Source of the DNA: Jejuia sp043557195
Lineage (GTDB): Bacteria; Bacteroidota; Bacteroidia; Flavobacteriales; Flavobacteriaceae
Direction of reading: 5' to 3'
Length of the DNA: 64,000 nt
Assembly: GCA_043557195.1 (NCBI GenBank)
Contig: CP121314.1
Location: 992,001 to 1,056,000 of the forward strand
Shown: positions 53,970 to 62,711 of the stretch, piece after piece
Layout of the letters: each line of letters opens with the position of its first letter
Numbering within the stretch: position 1 is the stretch's first letter
Translations under genes and position numbers: made by a program
The notes under the pieces: generated by a model
The model's database searches: none
What the model was told of the DNA's origin: nothing
The model's input: only the letters and a program-made list of their open reading frames with translations

Positions 53970-55514
53970 ATGATGAGTAGAACTGACGAATTTTCTAAAA
54001 TTATTACAGAAAGCAACACATTTAAAGGCGACTTTATTACAATTGGGGCCGCTATGTTGGATGGAGAAACCGTTACAGGAGCACATGTTAATATCCCGCT
54101 AAAAACTATCAATAGGCATGGTTTAATTGCTGGAGCTACTGGAACAGGTAAAACCAAATCTTTACAAGTACTAGCAGAAAACCTTAGTGAAAAAGGCATC
54201 CCTGTTTTATTAATGGATATTAAGGGGGATTTAAGTGGTTTAGCACAACCTAGTCCTGGACATCCAAAAATTGATGAGCGCCATGAAAAAATTGGCTTAC
54301 CATTTGAAGCAAAATCGTTTCCTATTGAGGTTTTAACACTTTCTGAACAAGATGGTGTGAGATTGAGAGCTACGGTTAGTGAATTTGGTCCTGTTTTGCT
54401 ATCACGTATTTTAGATTTAACCGAAACCCAATCTGGAATTGTCTCCGTTATTTTTAAGTATTGTGACGACAATAAATTACCACTTTTAGATTTAAAAGAT
54501 TTTAAGAAAATTTTACAGTATGCCACTCAGGAAGGTAAGGAAGAATTTACGGAATCTTATGGTCGTATTTCAACTGCTTCTACTGGAGCAATCCTTCGTA
54601 AAATAATTGAACTAGAACAGCAAGGTGCTGATTTATTTTTTGGCGAAACTTCTTTTGAAGTAGATGATTTGTTGAGAGTTGATGATGACGGTCGTGGTTA
54701 TATAAATATTTTAAGACTTACTGATATTCAGGATAGACCAAAGTTATTTTCAACATTTATGTTGAGTTTATTAGCCGAAATATATTCCACATTCCCAGAA
54801 CAAGGAGATAGCGGAAGACCAGAATTGGTTCTTTTTATTGATGAGGCACATTTAATTTTTAATGAAGCTTCAAAAGCCCTTTTAGATCAAATTGAAAGTA
54901 TTGTAAAACTAATTCGAAGTAAAGGTGTTGGTCTATATTTTGTAACCCAAAACCCTACCGATGTTCCTGAGGAAGTTTTAGGGCAATTAGGATTAAAAGT
55001 GCAACACGCTTTAAGGGCCTTTACTGCAAAAGACAGAAAAGCAATTAAACTCACCGCACAAAACTATCCAGATTCTGAATATTATGATACCACTGAAGTT
55101 TTAACGTCCTTAGGTATTGGAGAAGCTTTAGTATCAGCTTTAGACGAAAAAGGTCGCCCAACGCCGCTTGCAGCCACTATGTTGCGTGCACCTATGAGTA
55201 GAATGGATGTATTGACCGATACTGAATTAGCTGCTTTACTTTCAAAATCAAAATTGACTAAAAAGTACAATGAAACGGTAGATAGAGAAAGTGCTTATGA
55301 GATGCTGAATGAAAAGATTAAAAAGGCAGAAGCTGATGAAGCAAAGGAAAAAGCGCGGAAAGAAAAAGAGGCTCTAAAAAAAGCGGAAACAAAAAGAAAA
55401 ACCACAACATCGCGCCGTAAAAGCACTAGAATGAACCCTGTGGTGAAAGTACTTACTAGTGCAACATTCATTCGCAGTGTTTTTGGTATTCTCACCAAAG
55501 TAATGCGCAAATAA
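53970..55514 (+). CDS. HerA-like / DUF853 ATPase (YjgR-type)
   Basis: 514 residues from the ATG at 53970 (53973 also possible). Walker A GLIAGATGTGKTKSLQ (about 50-65), VLLMDIKGDLSGL, Walker B LVLFIDEAHLIF (about 287-298), then VTQNPTDVPEEVLGQLG, as in the HerA/FtsK-type ATPase DUF853 family. The C-terminus is Lys/Arg/Glu-rich (about 450-495). HerA-type proteins pump or process DNA, but this subfamily has no settled function. No nuclease (NurA) partner lies beside it. Confidence 0.86.
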   Translation: MMSRTDEFSKIITESNTFKGDFITIGAAMLDGETVTGAHVNIPLKTINRHGLIAGATGTGKTKSLQVLAENLSEKGIPVLLMDIKGDLSGLAQPSPGHPKIDERHEKIGLPFEAKSFPIEVLTLSEQDGVRLRATVSEFGPVLLSRILDLTETQSGIVSVIFKYCDDNKLPLLDLKDFKKILQYATQEGKEEFTESYGRISTASTGAILRKIIELEQQGADLFFGETSFEVDDLLRVDDDGRGYINILRLTDIQDRPKLFSTFMLSLLAEIYSTFPEQGDSGRPELVLFIDEAHLIFNEASKALLDQIESIVKLIRSKGVGLYFVTQNPTDVPEEVLGQLGLKVQHALRAFTAKDRKAIKLTAQNYPDSEYYDTTEVLTSLGIGEALVSALDEKGRPTPLAATMLRAPMSRMDVLTDTELAALLSKSKLTKKYNETVDRESAYEMLNEKIKKAEADEAKEKARKEKEALKKAETKRKTTTSRRKSTRMNPVVKVLTSATFIRSVFGILTKVMRK

Positions 55515-55541
55515 TTTTAAATTTTACACCTTAAACTAAAG

Positions 55542-56096
55542 ATGAAAAAGTCCCTAGTCTTAATAGCACTATTGTTAGTGTTTTGTGTTGCCTGCAATAA
55601 AGAACAAGATCCGTTTGAAATTTCTAAACAACATGTTGGTTTGTTAACTGACTCTACACAAGTAAAAGATTTGAAATTAGTGTTTCCCAACGACTCTATT
55701 GTAAAACGCATTGGAGGTGATGAATTCACGGGAAACAAAAACAATATTGAAATCTTGGATAAAAAAGGTAAACAGCTTTTAATACTTGAACCTGCTGAAG
55801 CTTTAGATTCCACATCCGTTATAGAAACCATTCAGGTCATTGACAATCGTTATAGAACTCAGAAGAACATCACAACTCTCAGTACTTTTAAGGATATCGC
55901 TGATAATTATAAAATTTCTAGAATTGATAATTTAATTAACTCAATTGTAGTTACGGTAAGGAATATAAACGCTAGCTTTACAATTGATAAAAAAGAATTA
56001 CCATCAAATTTAAGAGTGGATATGGATTTACAGATTGAAGCGACCCATATTCCTGATAATGCAAAAATTAAATATTTCTTTATAAACTGGCACTAA
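55542..56096 (+). CDS. Lipoprotein of unknown function
   Basis: 184 residues. Signal with lipobox VFCVACNKEQ (Cys about 18). The mature part (VGLLTDSTQVKDLKLVF, TGNKNNIEILDKKGKQLLILEP, TLSTFKDIADNYKISRIDNL) resembles conserved flavobacterial lipoproteins, but I know no domain. It ends four bases before the YitT gene and forms a run with YitT, cupin and hydrolase genes. Confidence 0.72.
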   Translation: MKKSLVLIALLLVFCVACNKEQDPFEISKQHVGLLTDSTQVKDLKLVFPNDSIVKRIGGDEFTGNKNNIEILDKKGKQLLILEPAEALDSTSVIETIQVIDNRYRTQKNITTLSTFKDIADNYKISRIDNLINSIVVTVRNINASFTIDKKELPSNLRVDMDLQIEATHIPDNAKIKYFFINWH

Positions 56097-56100
56097 TCTA

Positions 56101-57075
56101 TTGAATCCGTTTTTAGCAAAAATATTAGTTGATGTTGCTCGAAAGAAGCTAAAAAAAACACACCCCAAAAAGACTATAACCCAAAAAGAAATAGTGCCTT
56201 TAGTTCGCAGATTGCAAGTAGAACTATCACACACTATAAGTGAATATATTTTTATTTTAATTGGTGTGTTTTCTGCTGGATTTGGCTTAAAAGGATTTTT
56301 GTTACCAAATAATTTTATAGATGGAGGAGCAACTGGTATTTCTCTATTGTTAGAAAATATAACCTCACTCAACTTAGGAGTGCTTCTTATATTAGTCAAT
56401 ATTCCTTTTATCATTTTGGCTTCAAAAACAATAAGCCTAAAATTTGCCATAAGAAGTGTAGTAGCAATTGCTTTACTTGCATTCGTAGTTCATTTTGTAG
56501 AGTATCCAACAATTACTGAAGACAAATTACTTATAGCTATATTTGGCGGTTTCTTTTTAGGATTGGGTATTGGAATGTCTATGAGAGGTCGCAGCGTTAT
56601 TGATGGGACAGAAGTATTAGCCATTTTCTTAAGCAGAAAATTATCAGTTACTGTGGGTGATGTATTGCTAATGATTAATATTATCATTTTTGCCTTTGGC
56701 GCTTATATTCTCTCGGTTGAAACTGCTTTATATGCGATTTTAACCTATTTGGCTGCTGCAAAAACGGTTGATTTTGTGGTAGATGGTGTTGAAGAGTATG
56801 TTGGTCTCACTATTATTTCTGTAAAGCATGATGAGATTAAATTAATGTTGACTAAGAAATTGGGGCGTGCATGTACCGTTTACAAAGGAAAAGGCGGTTA
56901 TGGAAAGGAAGGCGAAAGTGCGGAAAAAGACATTATTTATACCGTAATAACCCGTTTAGAATTACCAAGAGTAAAAACCGAGATAGATAAGATAGACCGA
57001 AAAGCCTTTTTAATCATGGGTATTGTTAAAGATATTAAAGGAGGCATGATTAAGCGAAAGCCGTTTAAGGATTAA
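56101..57075 (+). CDS. YitT family membrane protein (DUF161 + DUF2179)
   Basis: 324 residues from a TTG start. Five or six membrane segments (YIFILIGVFSAGFGLKGFLLP, LGVLLILVNIPFIILAS, VVAIALLAFVVHFV, LLIAIFGGFFLGLGIGMS, VLLMINIIIFAFGAYIL) with the YitT motif NNFIDGGATGISLLL, and a C-terminal DUF2179 domain (VEEYVGLTIISVKHDEI). Function unknown, possibly transport. The first 40 residues are basic and longer than usual. One base separates it from the cupin gene. Confidence 0.88.
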   Translation: MNPFLAKILVDVARKKLKKTHPKKTITQKEIVPLVRRLQVELSHTISEYIFILIGVFSAGFGLKGFLLPNNFIDGGATGISLLLENITSLNLGVLLILVNIPFIILASKTISLKFAIRSVVAIALLAFVVHFVEYPTITEDKLLIAIFGGFFLGLGIGMSMRGRSVIDGTEVLAIFLSRKLSVTVGDVLLMINIIIFAFGAYILSVETALYAILTYLAAAKTVDFVVDGVEEYVGLTIISVKHDEIKLMLTKKLGRACTVYKGKGGYGKEGESAEKDIIYTVITRLELPRVKTEIDKIDRKAFLIMGIVKDIKGGMIKRKPFKD

Positions 57076-57076
57076 G

Positions 57077-57445
57077 ATGAAAAAGAAATTTACGATTCAA
57101 AACAATCCATTTGTAGTTCCAACAAATGATGGAAAAATCATAAAAGAACATTTTGGAAATGCAACTGATGGAAATTCAAAAATAAGTATTGCACACATGG
57201 TTGCTCCAGCAGGTTGGAGCGAACCTTTTCAAACACCAGAATTTGATGAATACACTTTTATCATCAGAGGTAAAAAACAATTTATTATTGAGGGTGAAAC
57301 GGTAGTTTTAGAAGCTGGTCAATCTATCAAAATTGAAAGAAACACTAGAGTACAATACTCCAATCCGTTTACAGAAGTCTGCGAATACATAGCCATATGC
57401 ACGCCTGCCTTTTCTATGGATTTAGTTAATAGGGAAATTAAATAG
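57077..57445 (+). CDS. Small cupin-domain protein
   Basis: 122 residues, single cupin barrel. FQTPEFDEYTFIIRGKKQF, then VLEAGQSIKIERNTRVQYSNP mark the two cupin motifs; the metal ligands are partly replaced (no clear His pair in motif 1, Glu present), so it may not be a metal enzyme. Directly between YitT and a hydrolase gene with almost no spacing, so it is co-transcribed. Ligand unknown. Confidence 0.8.
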   Translation: MKKKFTIQNNPFVVPTNDGKIIKEHFGNATDGNSKISIAHMVAPAGWSEPFQTPEFDEYTFIIRGKKQFIIEGETVVLEAGQSIKIERNTRVQYSNPFTEVCEYIAICTPAFSMDLVNREIK

Positions 57446-58273
57446 ATGTCTAAATATTTACCGAAAATCATTGGGGCTATCATAAATTTTATTAGCTTCT
57501 TTTCTTCACAATTCGCAGCAAAACTTGCCATCGATTTATTCTCGATGCCAAAAAAAGGAAAAATTAATCCAAAAGAAGCTGAATACCTGAAATCCGCTAT
57601 TCAAGAGAATGTATACTATGAGGGTCTTTCAATAAAAACCTACAATTGGAAAGGTTCTAGAGCGAATGTTTTATTAGCGCACGGTTGGGAAAGTAATTCG
57701 TTTAGATGGAAAGACTTAATTGAAAAATTGAAAGACGAAGGTTATAACATATATTCCATTGATGCTCCCGCGCATGGCGATTCTGGAGGTAAACTTTTTA
57801 ATGCACTACTCTATTCAGAATGCATAAATATAGTTATAAAAAAATTTAATATTAATACTATAATAGGGCATTCTGTTGGTGGAATGGCCACTGTATTTTT
57901 TCAGCATAAATATCAATTAGAAACTATTGAAAAATTAGTTTTATTGGGAGCGCCTGCAGATTTTATTGGTGTTTTTGAACGCTATGAAAGTATCATGGGT
58001 TACAACACACGGGTATCACAAGCTCTAAAAAACTATATTTTAAAGCATTACAATCATTTACCTGAATATTTCTCACCCGCTATTTTCTCAAAAGAAATAA
58101 CCGCAAAAGGGTTGATAATTCATGATAAAAAGGACAGAATCATACCCTATAAAGATGGTTTAAAATTCAAACAGAATTACGCTAATGCTACTTTTATAGC
58201 AACAAAAGGTTTTGGACATGGGCTAAAATCTGAGCCGGTATATCAACATATTACAGACTTTTTAAACGCCTAA
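57446..58273 (+). CDS. Alpha/beta hydrolase
   Basis: 275 residues. Nucleophile elbow GHSVGGMA (about 142-149), oxyanion LLAHGWESNSFRW, SIDAPAHGDSGG, catalytic Asp in HDKKDRIIPY and His in GFGHGLKSE. A membrane-attached N-terminus is possible (IGAIINFISFFSSQFA). Substrate unknown. The gene starts right after the cupin stop codon, closing the four-gene run. Confidence 0.86.
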   Translation: MSKYLPKIIGAIINFISFFSSQFAAKLAIDLFSMPKKGKINPKEAEYLKSAIQENVYYEGLSIKTYNWKGSRANVLLAHGWESNSFRWKDLIEKLKDEGYNIYSIDAPAHGDSGGKLFNALLYSECINIVIKKFNINTIIGHSVGGMATVFFQHKYQLETIEKLVLLGAPADFIGVFERYESIMGYNTRVSQALKNYILKHYNHLPEYFSPAIFSKEITAKGLIIHDKKDRIIPYKDGLKFKQNYANATFIATKGFGHGLKSEPVYQHITDFLNA

Positions 58274-58281
58274 GTTTGTTG

Positions 58282-58289
58282 TACTTTTG
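58282..58289 (+). promoter_or_regulatory. -7 element TACTTTTG abutting the rluF start codon
   Basis: TACTTTTG is followed by TCTCC and then the ATG at 58295, so the transcript would begin at or beside the start codon. Confidence 0.5.
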
Positions 58290-58294
58290 TCTCC

Positions 58295-59056
58295 ATGTCT
58301 GAAATCTCATTAAAACGCATTAATAAATTTTTAAGTGAAGTAGGTTATTGCTCTAGAAGAGAAGCCGACAAACTTATTGATGCTGGTAGAGTTACTATTA
58401 ATGGTGTAGTTCCAGAAATGGGAACTAAAATAGCACCAAACGATGTTGTAGCTGTTGATGGTAAAACTATTGAAAACACCAAAACAGCATTTGTTTATCT
58501 TGCCTTTAACAAACCTATTGGCATTGTTTGCACTACGGATACTTCAGTTGAAAAAGACAATATTATTGATTTTATAAATTACCCAAAACGTATTTTCCCT
58601 ATCGGAAGGTTGGATAAACCAAGTGAAGGTTTAATTCTACTTACCGATGATGGTGACATCGTCAATAAAATTCTACGTGCCAGTAATAATCATGAAAAAG
58701 AATATGTTGTTACGGTTGATAAACCAATTTCTCAAACCTTCATAAACCGAATGTCTGGTGGTATTTATTTAGAAGACCTGAAACAAACTACCAAAAAATG
58801 TAAAGTTGAAAAGATAAGTACCTATAAATTCAAAATTATTTTAACACAAGGATTGAATAGACAAATTCGCCGCATGTGCAGTTATTTAAATTATGAAGTG
58901 CTTACCTTGAAACGTGTGCGTATTATGAATATAAAACTAGACATGCCCGTTGGTAAATACAGAGAATTGACTAAAGATGAATTTACTGAACTTTCAAAAC
59001 TGATTAGTGATTCAAAAAAAACATTTGCACCTCATCATAAAAGAGAAAGAAAATAG
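58295..59056 (+). CDS. rluF: 23S rRNA pseudouridine(2604) synthase RluF
   Basis: 253 residues. S4 domain at 7-60 (RINKFLSEVGYCSRREADKLI), catalytic Asp in FPIGRLDKPSEGLILLTDDG, and the closing QGLNRQIRRMCSYLNYEV, LKRVRIMN motifs typical of RluF. It makes a pseudouridine in helix 89 of 23S rRNA, near the peptidyl transferase centre (and in tRNA Tyr in E. coli). The basic C-terminus is short. Its own promoter lies in the spacer after the hydrolase gene. Confidence 0.92.
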   Translation: MSEISLKRINKFLSEVGYCSRREADKLIDAGRVTINGVVPEMGTKIAPNDVVAVDGKTIENTKTAFVYLAFNKPIGIVCTTDTSVEKDNIIDFINYPKRIFPIGRLDKPSEGLILLTDDGDIVNKILRASNNHEKEYVVTVDKPISQTFINRMSGGIYLEDLKQTTKKCKVEKISTYKFKIILTQGLNRQIRRMCSYLNYEVLTLKRVRIMNIKLDMPVGKYRELTKDEFTELSKLISDSKKTFAPHHKRERK

Positions 59057-59074
59057 AAGTTTATTAAATATTCT

Positions 59075-59082
59075 TATTTTTG
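59075..59082 (+). promoter_or_regulatory. -7 element TATTTTTG of the small membrane protein gene
   Basis: Matches TAnnTTTG, 16 bases before the ATG at 59099. Confidence 0.45.
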
Positions 59083-59098
59083 AAAAAATCTAAATAAC

Positions 59099-59281
59099 AT
59101 GATACGAACTTTAGCATTGATTTTAACCCTTGTTGGTATGGGTGGTTTAATTTTAGGCGTTTTGGGTATTTTTGGTACACCAATCGTTAACTCACTTAGT
59201 CCTTGGGCACTGGCCATTTTAGGTCTTATCTTCTTTATTGCAGGTGTTTCCATGTTTAAATATGGTAAAAAATCTGCTTAA
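59099..59281 (+). CDS. Small two-helix membrane protein
   Basis: 60 residues, nearly all hydrophobic: two membrane helices (LALILTLVGMGGLILGVLGIF and WALAILGLIFFIAGVSMF) with a basic KYGKK tail. It begins 42 bases after rluF and has a -7 box. The family is not identified, but such small proteins with this layout recur in flavobacteria. Confidence 0.7.
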   Translation: MIRTLALILTLVGMGGLILGVLGIFGTPIVNSLSPWALAILGLIFFIAGVSMFKYGKKSA

Positions 59282-59290
59282 CTCTTAATA

Positions 59291-59719
59291 GTGAGTACTA
59301 GCATTCAACCTTTCCATTTAGCAATTCCAGTTCACAATCTCAATGAATGCAGAGTTTTCTATCGTGACGTTTTAGGTTGTGAAGAAGGTAGAAGTAGTGA
59401 TCATTGGGTGGATTTTAATTTCTTCGGTCATCAGTTAGTTATTCATTATAAACCGAAAGAAGAAACACAAGGTCTGCACACCAATCCCGTAGATGGAAAA
59501 GATGTTCCTGTACCACATTTTGGAGTAGTTTTACCTTGGGATACATTCAACACTTTTGCGGAACATTTAAAGAGCAAGAATATAGCGTTTGTTATTGAGC
59601 CTTATGTAAGATTTGAAGGTATGGTTGGTGAACAAGCCACTATGTTTTTTTATGACCCTTCCGGTAATGCATTAGAGTTTAAAGCCTTTAAAGATATGTC
59701 GCAATTATTTGCTAAATAG
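59291..59719 (+). CDS. VOC-superfamily (glyoxalase-like) protein
   Basis: 142 residues from a GTG start. Vicinal-oxygen-chelate fold: PFHLAIPVHNLNECRVFYRDVLGC at the start, HWVDFNFFGHQLVIH, VPHFGVVLPW and DPSGNALEFKAF near the end. Metal-binding His and Glu residues are present (His in FHLAIP, Glu in LEFK). Substrate unknown: members include glyoxalases, dioxygenases and antibiotic-binding proteins. It ends 11 bases before the convergent folD. Confidence 0.85.
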   Translation: MSTSIQPFHLAIPVHNLNECRVFYRDVLGCEEGRSSDHWVDFNFFGHQLVIHYKPKEETQGLHTNPVDGKDVPVPHFGVVLPWDTFNTFAEHLKSKNIAFVIEPYVRFEGMVGEQATMFFYDPSGNALEFKAFKDMSQLFAK

Positions 59720-59730
59720 TTTAATACCTC

Positions 59731-60507
59731 CTATCCGTGACGTTCTCTTGCTAAAAGCGTGTTTTTTAACAACATTGCTATAGTCATAGGTCCAACACCA
59801 CCTGGAACGGGTGTGATGTAACTTGCTTTTTTGCTAACGCTTTCGAAATGAACATCACCAGCAAGTCTATAACCATTTTTCTTGGTTTGATCTGGAACAC
59901 GAGTGATACCAACATCAATAATTACAGCATCTTCTTTTACCATATCACCGGTTAAAAATTCTGAAATTCCTATTGCAGCTACAATAATATCTGCTGCTTT
60001 GGTAATTTCTTTTAAATTTTTAGAACGACTATGCACTACAGTTACTGTAGCATCACCCGCTGGACGTTTCTGGCTCATTAAAATACTCATAGGACGACCG
60101 ACGATATGACTACGTCCCATCACAACCACATTTTTCCCAGAGGTTTCTATTTGATAACGCTCTAACAATTCCATAATGCCATATGGTGTCGCTGGTAAAA
60201 ACGTTGGTAAATCTAACGCCATTCTCCCGACATTGGTAGGATGAAATCCATCTACATCTTTATCAGGATCTACTGCCATCAATACTTTCTGCTCATCTAT
60301 TTGGTCTGGCAATGGTAACTGTACAATAAAACCATCTATATTGTCATCGGTATTTAATTGGTGTATTTTTTCAAGAAGTTCTTCTTCTGAAGTATACTCT
60401 GGCATTTCAATAAGTGTAGACTTAAAACCAATACGTTCACAAGCTTTAACTTTAGCACCAACATACGTCATACTCATGTTTAAACGCATCATCATCGATA
60501 TCAACAT
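59731..60507 (-). pseudogene. folD: folD, N-terminally truncated
   Basis: The sequence from SMTYVGAKVKACERIGF onward is clearly FolD (methylenetetrahydrofolate dehydrogenase/cyclohydrolase): catalytic Lys in KVKACE, QLPLPDQ, DKDVDGFHP, GRSHIVGRPMSILM, PVPGGVGPMTIAML. A normal FolD has about 48 residues before TYVGxK, ending IVGNDGAS; here they are missing, and the frame runs upstream into ffh bases. The open frame has a Met (MSMTYVG), so a short protein might be made, but the first strand/helix of the fold is lost. See the junction near 60475. Confidence 0.82.
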
Positions 60508-61588
60508 CCTTCATCATTTTTCCAGCACCAGGAATCATTCCAACAAGGTCCTTCATGTTCCCCATTTTTTTAATCTGCTGTATTTGCTTTAAAAAATCAT
60601 CAAAACCAAACTGGTTTTTAGCAATTTTCTTTTGCAATTTTCGTGCTTCTTCCTCATCAAATTGTTCTTGGGCGCGTTCTACAAGAGACACCACATCTCC
60701 CATTCCCAAAATACGATCAGCCATACGAGATGGATAGAACACATCAATAGCTTCCATCTTCTCACCGGTACCAATAAATTTGATAGGCTTATTTACAACA
60801 GACTTAATAGAAATTGCTGCACCACCCCGTGTATCACCATCTAATTTGGTAAGGATAACACCATCAAAATTTAAGATATCGTTGAAAGCCTTGGCTGTGT
60901 TTACAGCATCCTGACCCGTCATAGAATCTACTACAAATAATGTTTCCTGAGGCTGAATAGCTTTGTGGATGTTCGAGATTTCGGTCATCATCGCTTCATC
61001 TACAGCTAAACGACCTGCGGTATCTATAATCACCACATTATGGCCGTTTGCTTTTGCATGAGCAATACCTGCTTGAGAAATAGCAACAGGATCGTTATTT
61101 CCTCTATCACTAAACACCTCAACACCAATTTGATCTCCAACAACATGCAACTGGTCTATCGCAGCAGGACGATACACGTCACATGCCACCAATAAAGGAT
61201 TTTTTGTTTTTTTATTTTTTAGATAATTAGCAAGTTTCCCAGAAAAGGTTGTTTTACCAGAACCTTGTAACCCCGACATTAAAATTACACTTGGTGTACC
61301 AGAAAGATTAATCCCTTCGGCATCACCACCCATTAATTCGGTAAGCTCGTCCTTAACGATTTTCACCATTAATTGCCCTGGTTGCAACGTAGTTAATACG
61401 TTTTGCCCTAGCGCTTTTTCCTTTACTTTATTGGTAAATTCTTTGGCTATTTTAAAGTTAACATCGGCATCAAGTAATGCACGCCTTACCTCTTTTAGGG
61501 TTTCGGCAACATTTACTTCGGTGATACTTCCGTGCCCTTTAAGAACGTGTAAGGCTTTATCTAATTTATCGCTTAAATTATTAAACAT
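60452..61588 (-). pseudogene. ffh: ffh (SRP54), C-terminally truncated
   Basis: 378 residues against about 440-450 in the family. The N domain and GTPase domain are complete: GLQGSGKTTFSGKLA, LVACDVYRPAAIDQL, DTAGRL, TKLDGDTRGG and GTGEK. The M domain starts (QEQFDEEEARKLQKK, PGAGKMMKDVDIDDDAFKH), then the frame leaves Ffh and stops after EYDVCWC. The missing part contains the SRP-RNA binding motif (family form RIAKGSGTS and following helices) and part of the signal-peptide groove, so this product could not form a normal signal recognition particle. Confidence 0.85.
60465..60485. other. ffh-folD junction, apparent deletion breakpoint
   Basis: On the minus strand AAACAT (end of DAFKH of Ffh) is followed at once by GAGTATGACG (SMTY of FolD). 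The normal end of ffh, the spacer and the start of folD are absent; I estimate 400-500 bases missing. Breakpoint about 60475/60476. Confidence 0.8.
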
Positions 61589-61897
61589 AATATCTCAGTA
61601 TTCAGTTTACAGCCTTCAGTAAGTAGTCTGTATTTTGTATTAAATTTTGAATTGCAAAAATAGCGAATTATTTGGGTTTTACTAAAACTAAGTTTGAGCT
61701 TAAAACAATATTTTTTTATTTGCTTTATAATATTGAATACAAAATTATTGACGTCATAATTGAAGCTGGAATTATAAGATTACAACGCTTAATTTTGTAC
61801 GAAAAAGATGTTAATTTAGTTTAACATTGAAAATAAGTCATTACAGATAATTTAATAACTGAATTTACCTGTTAACAGCACCTTTTTAGGAAATGGA
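61589..61897. other. Intergenic region upstream of ffh
   Basis: 309 bases. On the minus strand a -7 box TATTTTTG (61655-61662) for ffh. The remainder is AT-rich with no gene, clear terminator or repeat that I can see. Confidence 0.5.
61655..61662 (-). promoter_or_regulatory. -7 element TATTTTTG of ffh
   Basis: Minus-strand TATTTTTG, 66 bases before the ffh ATG. Confidence 0.45.
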
Positions 61898-62308
61898 TTA
61901 AACCTCTAGAATAATACTTGTTTTAGAAGCACCATACTCTGAAATTCTTTCAAGAAAGGAAATAAGATGCTTATTGTTTCTAAAATAACCTAAAACGCAT
62001 AAGCAATCATCACCAGTAATTCTATCACAACTTTGCACTTCTTCCATAGCTTGTATTTGTTTTTGAACGTTATGTGATGCTCTTAATTCTCGGTGTATTA
62101 CTAAAGTTATATACGCTTTTGTTTCAATGCCTAATTTTTCATGATTCACTTTTAAAGCATAACCTTCTATTAAACCATCTTCTTCCATTTGTCTAACACG
62201 TTTGCCTATAGCAGGAGCAGACAATCCAACTTCTTTTCCAATATTAGCAAAGCTTTCTCTGGCATTAACATTTAACATTTCTAGTATCTTTTCATCTAAT
62301 GTGTCCAT
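61898..62308 (-). CDS. Lrp/AsnC family transcriptional regulator
   Basis: 136 residues. N-terminal winged helix (TLDEKILEMLNVNARESFANIGKEVGLS, then PAIGKRVRQMEEDGLIEGY) and a C-terminal RAM/ligand-binding domain (ITGDDCLCVLGYFRN). Such regulators respond to amino acids and often control their own gene and a divergent transport gene. Here the divergent gene encodes a small membrane protein. A palindrome over the lrp start region is a likely operator. Confidence 0.92.
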   Translation of the reverse strand: MDTLDEKILEMLNVNARESFANIGKEVGLSAPAIGKRVRQMEEDGLIEGYALKVNHEKLGIETKAYITLVIHRELRASHNVQKQIQAMEEVQSCDRITGDDCLCVLGYFRNNKHLISFLERISEYGASKTSIILEV

Positions 62309-62334
62309 TTTTAATCGTAATTTTATTAGTAATT

Positions 62335-62376
62335 ATTCGATATTATCGAATTCAAATATACAATTATTAATTCGAT
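62335..62376 (-). promoter_or_regulatory. Lrp promoter and operator palindrome
   Basis: ATTCGATA T TATCGAAT (62335-62351) is a perfect 8+1+8 palindrome directly after the -7 box TATATTTG (62353-62360, minus strand), so it would cover the transcription start. A further half-site ATTCGAT sits at 62370-62376. Confidence 0.6.
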
Positions 62377-62404
62377 TATAAACTAAAAATAAAGTATTGC
62401 TTTC

Positions 62405-62412
62405 TATATTTG
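62405..62412 (+). promoter_or_regulatory. -7 element TATATTTG of the rightward gene pair
   Basis: Matches TAnnTTTG, 63 bases before the ATG at 62475; the lrp operator is 55-70 bases upstream. Confidence 0.5.
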
Positions 62413-62474
62413 TATTGTAACATTTGTACAGAATAGTTACCAGTTTTAATTATTAAAACAGAAAAAGATAAAAC

Positions 62475-62711
62475 ATGAGTACATTTTTAATTGATAGTAT
62501 TGGTTATGCAGCTTTAGTTATTAATTTATATTCTATGTCTACCAAAGGCGAATATAAACTACGTTTAATATCACTAATCGCTAATATAGGTTACATTTTA
62601 TATGGTACGTTAATTAGTGCCACACCAATAATTGTAGGCTGCACAATTGCTGTATTGCTTCATGGCTATCACATACAAAGATTACGAATAAATAGGAATA
62701 ACAATGATTAA
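62475..62711 (+). CDS. Small three-helix membrane protein (YgjV-like)
   Basis: 78 residues, three membrane segments (IDSIGYAALVINLYSMSTK, LISLIANIGYILYGTLI, IIVGCTIAVLLHGYHI). The pattern (GYxALxxNLYSM, ANxxYxxYG, GCTIAVxLH) resembles half of YgjV-type inner membrane proteins or SemiSWEET-like carriers; the exact family is uncertain. It overlaps the acetyltransferase gene by eight bases and is divergent from lrp. Confidence 0.72.
   Translation: MSTFLIDSIGYAALVINLYSMSTKGEYKLRLISLIANIGYILYGTLISATPIIVGCTIAVLLHGYHIQRLRINRNNND

Noticed and set aside
53945..54526. 193-codon minus-strand frame opposite the HerA-like gene
   Set aside because: Antisense to a clear Walker A/B ATPase; no independent support.
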